The position numbers and the translations under genes were made by a program. A DNA stretch of 64,000 bases from Isoetes taiwanensis. Taxonomy: Eukaryota; Streptophyta; Lycopodiopsida; Isoetales; Isoetaceae. This document shows, in pieces, positions 47,029 to 56,694 of the stretch (position 1 is the first letter of the stretch; each line of letters begins with the position of its first letter). The stretch lies in contig JAJEKV010000011.1 of NCBI GenBank assembly GCA_021234155.1, positions 13,493,255-13,557,254 of the forward strand. The letters run 5' to 3'. The notes under the pieces are model-generated. The model was not told where the DNA came from and did not search any database. It was given only the letters and a program-made list of their open reading frames with translations.

Positions 47029-49454
47029 ATGGCTCCTGCCAGACAGGCTGATGGGGGATCGATTGAGCCTCATGGCTTGGGGCTGAAGCCAAGGGGGATG
47101 GCGAGGAGGAAGAATCCTCCAGTAAAGGGGAAGGGCGCGGGTCTCGGCATGCATGAAGAGGCGCGGGCTGTAGGAAGTGCCATGCAATTGGTGGCAGAGA
47201 CGAGGGAGCTCTTGGAATCCCCTTCGGTTGAGAGGTATATGGATTGCTCTTCCTCTCAATATAATTCTGAGACCCCAGTAGATTGTGTTTTGGAGACTCC
47301 GGTCTTGATTCCATCAAGCATGCCCCCTTTGGAAACTGGATCTATGATGCCCTCTTCCCCTGTGCTTGGGAAGGGATCACTTGCTGGTGATGCGCCCTCT
47401 TCTAGGGTGCATGTAGCTGATGTGCCTCCTGGGGTGCCCTTGGATACCTCTCAGGGTGCCGGGTGGCAGCCCCCACTCCTGTGCACCCGGCCTGGCGGAG
47501 CAATGACACTGTTGCTCGCATCTCTCGGCCCATGGAATAAAATAACGGCTAAGGTTAGCCAAATGGCTATTTTGTAGCAGTTTTGCCAAGAAAAATGGCT
47601 AAAGTAAATTGAAAAAATGCCCAAAAAAAAAGAAAATTTTAGCTCAATTTTTTTGCCACCCAAGTGAGTTTTTAGGTTGAATAGCCAAACCTTTACCTCC
47701 AGACATATCCATCAGGACATCGATTAGCTAAACCTAAGATAGAGTGGCCTTGAAAAAATGGATAGATTAGCCCGAGATTCAGCATCAATGTATGTACTAA
47801 CTTTAAGAAATTTCAAATAGAGTTTATATTTTCCTTTTTTTTTCCACTTTCTTTCTTGTTCCAAGTACAAAGTTGAAGCATTACAGGAAAAGGAACAATA
47901 TAGTCCCTTTTTTTTAAGGTTTTGAACACGTTCAGGTATGGTTGTGTCTTGATTTATGTATTTACAATAAATTCAATGTCTTTGCCAAAATACTTGGATA
48001 TTTTACTAGTGTGATGGCTAATATTTGTCTTTCTATTTTGTGAAAGTTTAGCCAAAAGCAAGAAACTGTGATGGAGAGGAACCATTTAGTTTAGCCAAGT
48101 ATTAGAAACTTCTAGCCCCAATTTGAAGGTAGTTTAGCTAAACCTATTTTGGCTACACTAAAATATAGGAATAATAATTTATTCCATTCGGCCGGGGTTT
48201 TCAGATTGGATCAAGCGCAAGGCTCCGGAGTGTAGGACTGCCCGTGTTCAAGAGGCTCTGAAATTTGTGGAGGATCATCACTCTGTTGACCTGCAGGCAG
48301 CTCTTCCAGAGACTCCATGGATATATATTGATCATACCAGGCATGTTCAGACCATTGAGAATCTAGTTTCATTTGCGGTATTGGGCTACTTCACGGGTTA
48401 TATATTAGACACGAGGAGGTTTAGCTCTTGGCTTGCCGGACATCTGAGGCGGATTGGTTTGCTCAGGTATCAGTCTCTGAAATTCCTACCAAATAATTTC
48501 TTCATAATCATGTTTGAGGCTGAGTCTTCCGTGTGGCAATTGGTTAGGCGGGGGGTGGATACTTTGGGTGAATCTTATGTGTTGTATCAGTATTATACTC
48601 CGGCAATGTCCACCAGTTCTTTGACAGCGGTTAAAATCCTGTGTTGGTTCCAGATTCGGGATCTTCCCCCTGATCTGATGGTGCCTGATTTCTTGGTTTC
48701 TATGGTTAATGGCCTGGGTGTATATTTGGCTCATTCTATTGTGCAGGTCCCCAAGATCTGTGTTGCTCTGCCTGCTTTGCAGCCTGTGCCCACTTCTCTT
48801 CCAGTGCAGAGTGGTCCCTGGCATTTTCTCTTCCGATTGAAGCTTTTGAATGGCTCTGAGATCCGACAAATATTTCCATCTATTGTGCTACCATCTGACC
48901 TTGTTGATGATCCTGCTGGTGCTTGTGATGTGGTAGGGGTTGCGGGTGCTTATGCAGGGGCCCGGGATTCCTCTGTTCCCGAGGCAACAGGCAGAGGACT
49001 CCGTGGTGCAGTGAGTGGAGTTGGACGAGGTGGTGTGGTTGGGAGAGGTGGCGTGGGACGAGGCCGAAGCAGGCTTGCTGCTGGCCGCCCATTGGATGGC
49101 GGGGCTAGGGGACGTGGTGGTCCAGGGGAGGGCTCAGATGATTTGGTTGTGGCTAGGTCTGAGGACAGGGCTGTGGGAGGGGCTGGTGATCCTGTTGGGG
49201 ATGTCCCGGTAGCGGTATGTGCTAAGCATGAGGTGGTTGGAGCAGTTCGGTTGGAGGTAGAGACTAGTGTGGCCCATGACTCTATGGAGGTGCCTAGGGG
49301 ACTTCCAACACGTGTTGGAAGTGGAATGTCACGTAGAACGGTTGTGGGTCACTTTGATGTGATTAATCCTCTGGCTCTAGATGATGACTCTGTGGAGTTG
49401 GCTGATGGCCTGGTGGGTAGGCATGTGGGGCTTGACACTTCTCCCCTGGGATGA
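47029..49454 (+). pseudogene. LINE ORF1 (nucleic-acid binding), interrupted
   Basis: Begins MAPARQADGGSIEPHGLG with a basic part (MARRKNPPVKGKG). A frame change near 47480 leads to SNDTVARISRP, where another element is inserted (47531-48187). Beyond it the frame resumes (FSDWIKRKAPECRTARV, EDHHSVDLQAALPETPW) and runs through a DUF4283-like region to a Gly/Arg-rich tail (GRGGVGRGRSR). Plant L1 ORF1 proteins bind element RNA. The stop TGA at 49452-49454 overlaps the ORF2 start as ATGA. Confidence 0.8.
47531..48187. mobile_element. Nested 657 bp DNA element inside LINE ORF1
   Basis: Starts CATGGAATAAAATAACGGC and ends AATAATTTATTCCAT, so short inverted ends (ATGGAATAAA) are visible. A 6 bp direct repeat TCGGCC borders it at 47525-47530 and 48188-48193. 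Removing it with one TCGGCC rejoins ISRP to GFSDWIKRK in one frame, which proves it is an insertion. The interior has many TTAGC(C/T)AAA words and no coding capacity. Superfamily unclear; a 6 bp duplication is unusual. Confidence 0.8.
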
Positions 49455-52400
49455 ATAGGTCGATCCTCCGTTGGAATGTGCGGGGGGTGTGGTCAGTAGT
49501 AAGAGGGCCCGTGTTTCTTTGGCACTTCGGCAGTTGCGTCCTGATATTATTTGCATTCAGGAGCATAAGTGTCACAGGGGCGATATGTCTAGGCTCATGA
49601 ATATGGTTGGTAGGCAGTTTGCCTCTATTGCTTCTTCTTCTGGGCGGACTAGTGGGGGTACTCTTATTGCTTGGAGGATGGATGTGCAGGTCACGTACTC
49701 TGCAGCAGACAGGTTTGGTCGGTGGGCAATAATTAAGTGGTTGGAGGGAGGGCAAGAGTGGGGGATTGTTAATGTTTATGCCCCTAATCAGCCTTCTCAG
49801 CGGGGTGCTTTATGGGCCACAGTCCGGAATAAGTTGCGAGCCCTTGGTGGGTTGCAGGTCGCTTGGTTGCTGTTAGGGGACTTCAATATGGTAGAGCGAG
49901 TAGAGGATCGCTTTGGTTCTGGAACCCAGGTTGTGCATGGGTTTGAGAGGGACCAGTGCCTCGTTTGTTGCAGAATTTGGCCTTGGTTGAGGTCCCTGGG
50001 GACTTGTCTTTCACCTATTGTAATAGGCAGATTGGTGCGGGCCGGGCGTATGTTAGGCATGACCGATGCTATGCTTCCCCATGCGCACTGGATGGTGTGC
50101 CCTCTTTGCGCCGAAGTAACATTTTGTCTACCTCCATTTCTGATCATTACCCTCAGGTTTTGTCCAGTCAGGGTGCGGTTGCCTCTCGGCCCTCTAGGAC
50201 GGTGTTCCGTTTGAACACCTGGCTTCTGGCTGATGCGGATTTCTCGGCCCAGTGCCAGGAGTTGTGGCTTGATACCTTTTCATCTCTGAGGGGTATGTCT
50301 GGTATGATGACTGCGTTGGCCAGGGTGAAGCATTTTGCCAAGGTCTTTGGTAGGCAGCGTGTGAAGCAGGAGCGGTAGGAGTTGCATGGTCTATATCAGA
50401 AGTTGGAGAAGATTCGAGCGCAGCCTTCTGATGGCATTAGGGAGAATGCAGTGTTGCAGCGTATTGTTGCTCTGGAGCATGTTAAAGTGCAGGAGGCGTG
50501 TGTGAAGGCGGCCCTTACCTGGTTGAAGGAGGAGGACACAAGTTCGTCGGTGTTCTTCAGAGCAGCTAGGCAGCGACAATATGCAGCATCTATGGCGTCC
50601 CTTGCTTTTCCTGATGGCCGGACTTTGGAGGATTCCACTGATTTGCAGAGGTATGTGGATGCTCATTTCTCAGGGTTTTTCGCACAGCGCACTCTTCCCT
50701 ATGAGCAGGAGATGCAGGAGCTTGTTTTAGGGGCTGTTAAGCCATCTATTCTGCCTCACCAACGTGAGAGCTTGGAGCAGGAGCTTTCCAGAGAGGATTT
50801 AAAGGAGGCATGTATGTGTATGGCCAAGGATAAATGTCCTGGACTGGATGGCATTCCTGTGGAGTTCTTTCAGACTTATTGGGAGTGGGCTGGTGAGTTT
50901 ATGTACCAGGTGTATCTTGAGTTGCTACAGTCTTCTCAAATGGATAGGATCTTGAATACCGCATGCATTTCCTTGATACCTAAGGTTAAACAGCCTTCTA
51001 CTATTAATGATTGGAGGCCTATCTCTTTATTGTCCTCTGTGTATAAGATTATTGCGAAAGCCCTGGCAGAGGCAGAGAAGTTGAAGCCGGTGTTGACTTC
51101 TTCCATTAGTAAGGTGCAGTCTGGGTTTGTCCCTGGGAGGAACATTTTGACTAATGTTGCCGCAGCTTATGAGGGCCTTTATTGGGCCAGGAGAACAGGT
51201 CAAGGCATTGCCTATCTTAAGCTTGACTTTGCCAAAGCTTACGATAGTGTCCATTGGGAGTTCTTGTCTGCCATGATGTTAGCGTTGGGCTGTGGTCCAC
51301 GCTTTACAGAGACAGTCATGAAGTTGCATAGGTCAGCACGGGCTACGGTGGTGTGTCAGGGTGAACCCTCCACCTTTTTCTCCTTAGGCAGAGGGGTGCG
51401 TCAGGGGTGCCCTTTGGCGCCGTTTTTATTTACGATTGTGGCGGAAGCACTGTCTCAGTTGTTTTTTGCTGCAGTGGAGGAGGGGGTGGTGGATGGGCTT
51501 TGGATGCAGGATGGTAGCCAACAGATTATTAACCAGTTTGCTGATGACACTTTCCTCTTCTTGGTGGCAGAAGAGAGGAATTTGCAGAATGTGAAGGGTT
51601 TGCTGGATACTTTCTCCTTGGCCTCGGGCATTCTTCTGAATTGGGGTAAGTGCTCTGCATTATGGGCCCAGCTGACTCTGCCTCTCTTTTGTTTGGCTCT
51701 ATTCCCTTGGAAGGTACTTCCAGGTAATGTGTGTACTAAGCTGTTGGGTATTCCCTTTGGAGGGGATGTTTCCATGGGGAGGGTGTGGGATGAGATTTTG
51801 CAGGGGTTGCAGAAACACCTCAATTGGTGGAAGGGTAGCAAGTTGTCCATGGCAGGTAGAATCACTATTGCCAAGTCAGTACTTTGTAGCACTCATGTGT
51901 ATACAGCATCTGCGATGTTAACTCCTGAGGGTAAGATACGGGCTTTGGATAAGATTGTTCGAAATTTTGTGTGGGGCGGGGATGATGAAGGGGCAGTTGT
52001 TCAAGTGGCTTGGTGGAAGTGTCTCCGCCCCCGGGAGGATGGGGGCTTGGCCATTCTGGATTTGGCACTGCATAGTAAGGTGTTGGTCTCCAAGTTTGTT
52101 TGGAGCATTCTGCAGGATGGAGCATCTTCTCCTGGTGTGGCACTGTTGTTGCAGTCTCTTCGCCATTGTGTGGCATTTGGGCCGGGTGTGAGCCCTCTCT
52201 GCCGTTGTTGTGGCCTTCATCGTGAGACTGTGGAGCATTGTCTGGTTTTATGCCCTCACTTGCAGGCTGCCTGGGATTGGGTTAGGGCTCTGTTTCAGGT
52301 GAGATTGACTAGCCAGCAGTTGCTGCTTCATGTGTATCCTGGTGCTTGGCCGTTCTTACGGCAGCAAGCCTTGCATCTGTGCGTCGCTTGGTTGGTGTGG

Positions 52401-52592
52401 CTGATTTGGAAGTGGCGGCGGTTGTGGATCTTTCAGGGGATTCAGCAGCCTGCAGCCTCTCTGATTCCTCGACTCAGGTACAAGGTATTTCAAAGCTTTC
52501 TGATGTTCCCGGGATTAGTAGAGCGGAAGTTTGCCATTTGGCGGGACTTTTTGGGTGTTGTAGATGGTGATGGTCAGTTTGTACAGCAGTAG
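49451..52592 (+). pseudogene. LINE ORF2: endonuclease and reverse transcriptase
   Basis: ATG at 49451 overlaps the ORF1 stop (ATGA). The endonuclease shows ILRWNVRG, then after a frameshift near 49485 RPDIICIQEHK, IVNVYAPNQPS, WLLLGDFNMVE and, in another frame, STSISDHYPQ. An in-frame TAG at 50376 precedes a 736-codon frame. That frame holds reverse transcriptase: DKCPGLDGIPVEFFQ, NDWRPISLLSSVYKI, KLDFAKAYDSVHWEF, GVRQGCPLAPFLF and INQFADDTFLFL (F-A-D-D). A C-terminal zinc motif, CRCCGLHRETVEHCL, follows. Such proteins nick DNA and copy the LINE RNA on site. At least two frameshifts and one stop inactivate it. Confidence 0.93.
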
Positions 52593-52751
52593 AGTTGTAG
52601 TTTTTCTGTGAGTTTGTTGTGGAGTGTCGAGGTATCGTTGTCTCTTTGGGGCAGTTCTCCTTCCTCCTCACTTGCTTTGTAACATTACCATTCTTTTAAT
52701 ATATTGATGACACAGTTCTTCAAAAAAAAAAAAAAACAATCACAACCATCT

Positions 52752-53269
52752 TTCAATCTTCTTACTCAAGGAGGGGATTGTGAAGTAGAAGGAGTGCTGC
52801 ATGTGAAGCACATGATATTCTAAACAGGTGCACCCTGAACTACCACAGTCATCGGGTTCATCGATCCTATGACCCAAATTGTATGTTGGGGCCTATGAGC
52901 ACCTCTCGTTTTGCTTATAGTCATTTATGATTGGAGGCGCCTATGATTTTGAAATACGTAATACGATTTTGCCTAAGGTTTTGAGAGAATATGGAACCTC
53001 TATACGGTTTGCCTAAGATTTTAGAATATGAAATACGGGGGCTCGAACCTCTACTAAAATAACTCAATGTCCAAATAAGACTACTTTAACCAATATACCC
53101 AGTGAGCTAATGTGATTATTTTTTATCTTAAATCTATGTTTTCTTTTATAACAACCCACTCAATTGTTTTAGGGATATATGGATTATGGTTTTAGGAATT
53201 GTTATTTTTTATATCCATATTAAATCCCCCTGGAACCCCCTGTTATTTTGCTACATATTCTTGCTGAAT
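52752..53269. other. Short gap with tRNA-derived SINE-like segment
   Basis: Between the LINE and the recombinase gene. Apart from the SINE-like part (separate entry) I note only AT-rich sequence and the similar words GATTTTGCCTAAGGTTTTGA and GTTTGCCTAAGATTTTAGA near 52970 and 53017. Confidence 0.45.
52960..53114 (-). repeat. tRNA-derived SINE-like segment
   Basis: The minus strand reads TTAGCTCACTGGGTA (box A-like, as in TRGCNNAGYNGG) and about 55 bp later GAGGTTCGAGCCCC (box B, GGTTCGANNCC). The stems of a true tRNA do not form, and a non-tRNA body with two similar CTTAGGCAAA words follows. This arrangement is typical of a SINE head. Confidence 0.55.
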
Positions 53270-53806
53270 TGGAGAATGAAGATAGTAGTGAGGAGGAAGA
53301 TAATAATAACACCGATGAATAGCTATCATTAGATGAAGATATGCTTTATGAAGCCTTGTCAGGCGGTGTGGAACGTTCGAAACCTGTTAATGATTGGGCA
53401 CGAAGGAGGTTTGATTCCCGGCATCAACGATTTAAATACGATCTGTCTATTCTAGTTGAAAAGCTATGATATGCTTGCCAAGTTTATAATGATGGTAATA
53501 TTTTTTCCTTTCTTTTTATGTCAATTTTTGTATTTATATGGTGTCAATTTCGACAGATCAAAAAGAAGAACGGTGAAATTTATCCTCCAGGAACGCAAAC
53601 AATCAGTTATTCTTTGTTTAGTGACTGAATTACAGATTTTGTTCTAGTTTTCTTTTGGTATTCTATAAGATAATCACAATTTTATTTGTTTGTAATTTTA
53701 GTTTGTTTGTTTCTTTTAGTTTGTTTGTATTTTTGTTTATGTGCATATAAACAGAATCTGAATGGTTGTTTTTGTTACAAGCTTAGTTCAATATTTCCAG
53801 GTATAT

Positions 53807-54648
53807 GGGTCGCTTCCCACTCGCCATTAAGTTAAGTTAGCTTAACTACTTGGTTACCTCTTAACCTAACCAGAAAAAAATTCTACTTTTCCATTGAGGT
53901 GGTTAAATTAGAACTAACTTAACTAAGCATGAAAATTTGCATTCCCATCAAGCCCAATAAGTTAGAATTAAAAAGTTGAATTAATTTTTGAGATGATGAT
54001 TCACACTAGTAGTTAAAGTGCTAAGTTAGGTTAGCATTAATTAAGCTTGTTTCACACTGCCAGTTAAGAATTTGTGTTAAGTTAAAGAGAGTTTTGTTGG
54101 CAAAAACAATTAATGCCAACTCCCAACAATGCACACTAATTAATATGCATTTAAGGTTAACACAAACGTAGTGCTAGACTTTGCAACTAATTTGTTAGAA
54201 ACAAGGGATCCTTCCATAGTGAAAACCCCGAGCAATTGTTGGAAGAGCTATAAAACAAAATATAACTATACACAAAATATTATGAAGATGCATATTCCTA
54301 GATGTTGAAAGAGGCAACAAGAAATATGCATTTCCATATAAAGTATAAATAACCTAACTATACTGTTAAGCCTTTCTCACTTAAAAGTTAGGTTAAGTTA
54401 GTGCTTAACTGAGTTAAGTGTACCTCTCCTAGGTCATTTAACTTCTAGTTTAAAATAAGGGGTCCAGTTAAAATTTTAATTAAACTTAACTTAACTACTG
54501 TCAGTATGAAAGTGACCTTGTTAAGTTAACCATAGTTAAAATTTAACCAAATCCTAACTTAATGGTAGTAAATTAAGTGCTAGTGTGAAAGCAAGTTTCC
54601 GTTATTTGTCACATTTAACCTAACTTAACCATCAGTGGGAATTGACCC
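53807..54648. mobile_element. 842 bp MITE rich in TTAAGTTAG motifs
   Basis: Ends are inverted repeats of about 28 bp with internal mismatches (left GGGTCGCTTCCCACT, right complement GGGTCAATTCCCACT, both then TTAAGTTA). The flanks are a 3 bp duplication TAT at 53804-53806 and 54649-54651. The interior contains many copies of TTAAGTTAG and its complement at irregular spacing. No coding capacity. It sits within the recombinase gene. Confidence 0.8.
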
Positions 54649-54924
54649 TATGGCGGATTGTATGAAGGGAACAGGAGAACATGATTGGAGAAACTGGGGT
54701 TCGTGAGCCCCCATTTGATATCCTAACTGATCCAATTTTCTACCAGAATCGTGAAGCATTTGTTGATGTAGTGAAAAGGACAAGAAAAAGTGGCAATTAT
54801 AAAAAGGGCTAAGAAGAAGGCTCTCGTAATCAATTTCAATGCAGGAAGGGATATCTTGGATGATATCGATCATCAAATTACTCATTCTACAGGATGCGTA
54901 AAATGACTCGTTTACTACATGCTG

Positions 54925-55245
54925 GGGTAAAAGCATGTTAGGGTGTACCACTTTTGGAACCTGCAAAAGTACATACACTAGGTACTTCAGAACTGGGTAC
55001 TTTCTCATTTTTATTTTCATTAAAACTAGTACAAATATCCAAAATAAAAGTCAAGGACGCATTAATATTCAAAGTTAAGATAAAGATAATGCTACCGGAG
55101 ACCAAAATATATATAAAAGTTCTAGAATGTACCTTTTATTGGGATATTACACAGGTACCCAGTACCCAGTCCTGGGTACCTTTTTAGGTACTTTTTTGGT
55201 CACTAAATAATACTTTTTAAGGGACACCCTAACATGCTTTTACCC
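54925..55245. mobile_element. 321 bp MITE with perfect 22 bp inverted ends
   Basis: Left end GGGTAAAAGCATGTTAGG at 54925-54946; right end is its exact complement at 55224-55245. Flanked by a 4 bp direct repeat GCTG (54921-54924 and 55246-55249). The interior has several GGTAC(C/T) words including TACCCAGTACCCAG. Four-base duplications are known for Sola- and Ginger-type elements, but the family is not determined. It also interrupts the recombinase gene. Confidence 0.85.
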
Positions 55246-56694
55246 GCTGACCAGGTTTGCTATAAGGGCAGTGAAGGAGCTACATGCAATTCAATATTGT
55301 GATTTGACATTTGAAACAAATCATGGTGGTGAGCTGGTTAAATATGTCGAGAGAATTAGTAAGAATAATAATCCAAGTGCTACAAAGTTTGAGGGTAGTC
55401 ATTTCCGACAACCAATTTGGACTTATGAAAGGGATTTTGTGCTAACTTGTAAACAGTATTTTAAGCACTTACCTGCCAAGGAAAGAGATTCTGAGCCACG
55501 CCATTTATTTTTACAACTCTTCCAAAGTTCAGAACTAATGTAAGTTTTATATTTTTGGGTTTATTACATGCAAATGTTACTTTCTAAATTTTATTTATTT
55601 ATTGTGTTTGACTGTTAGGTTTAGTATGTTGTTACTCCAATTGGAGTCAACTTGCTAGAAAAGTGATTGAAAATTATGGCTACTATTGTTAGCCCACAAA
55701 CAGAAATATGTAATAAGAGTGGACAAGTGTCTTTAGTAACTCGTCTTATTGCAGCAGATGCTCCATCACGAGCTGGAATGAGAATAACAGGTCATCAGAG
55801 TTTGCAAGCATACGAGAAGTAAGTCTTTATTTTGCTACGAATTGATTTTTTTTTATGAATTGACATTTTTTCTTATTATAGATATGATCGAGTTCAAGAC
55901 TGTAAAGTGAATGCATGCATGGATATCATTTCAAAACCAAGTGGGACCACTTCGTATAAATATGTGTTTGCGGGTATATTTCTAGATATTAATTTGTTGC
56001 TTGTATCTTCTATATGATTTTATTTTTATATTTATTTCCAGAACAACTTGGAAGAACAAAGATGTTGCAGAAAGTTCAAAAAACCTTCACTGTACTGCTA
56101 TTAATTTGGCTACGAAAGAGCATTCTTCTACCGTAATTTGAGCATCAGAATTGGATTATGCTAACGAAAGTACTATTGATGGTACAGTTTTCCATTAACA
56201 TATATTTTGTATGTATATTTTAGTTTCTAATTTAATTATATTCTTGCAGTTCACGTTGCCAATAAGAAAGATATCATGAAATGCTCAAGAACCAACCTTG
56301 ATGAGATTTCTGAATCTCCATGTTATCAAACATTTTGCTCAAGCATCTAATTTAAATTAATGTTGCTCAAAGTCTTATTGTTGAGATTTCTGCTCCTATT
56401 ATTTGCATGTGTCAAGGTTCTGTTAACAGGGTTAATGTTTCGCCTCTTGAGACAAATACAGATAGTGGAAAGGCTGTTGAAATATGTGATGATTACTATG
56501 ACGACCAGTTCTACCATGAATTGATCAAAAAACATCTTGATAGTGCAAGGGCGATTGGAAAATTCATGGCACCTGTTATCAATAACCAAGGAAGCTTCAC
56601 CAATTGCACGTTCAACTTTGGGTTGGATGTAGCTGAATTAGCTGCTGCCATCATTTCAGCTATGAATAGTAGCAGGCAGTCAATCAATCGGTGA

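Larger units (their letters stand above)
46839..52734 (+). mobile_element. L1-type LINE, near full length, inactive
   Basis: A 5.9 kb non-LTR element with ORF1, then ORF2 (endonuclease, reverse transcriptase, C-terminal zinc motif), and a tail of about 14 A at 52722-52736. It is flanked by a 17 bp target duplication with one mismatch: 46822-46838 (AACAATCACAGCCATCT) and 52735-52751. The TTTTAATATATTGAT 3' end also fits plant L1. Frameshifts, an in-frame stop and a nested insertion disable it. It landed about 600 bp upstream of PUS10, pointing away from it. Confidence 0.95.
53270..56694 (+). pseudogene. Crypton/DUF3504-like tyrosine recombinase gene, decayed
   Basis: Spliced remnants in order: an acidic start and NDWARRRFDSRHQRFKYDL (53390); IKKKNGEIYPPGTQTISYSL after an intron (53557); FDILTDPIFYQNREAFVDVV with KRTRKSGNYKK (54715-54805); FAIRAVKELHAIQYCDLTFE with KYVERISKN (55258-55370); TPIGVNLLEK (55638); GQVSLVTRLIAADAPSRAGM with RITGHQSLQAYEK|YDR across an intron (55727-55893); and NNQGSFTNCTFNF before a stop at 56692. 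This matches the DUF3504 tyrosine recombinases of Cryptons and relatives. The box-I Arg, the second-box GH and the Tyr remain. The H-x-x-R motif reads K-S-G-Q, and stops occur, so it should be inactive. MITEs at 53807 and 54925 split it. Confidence 0.72.
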
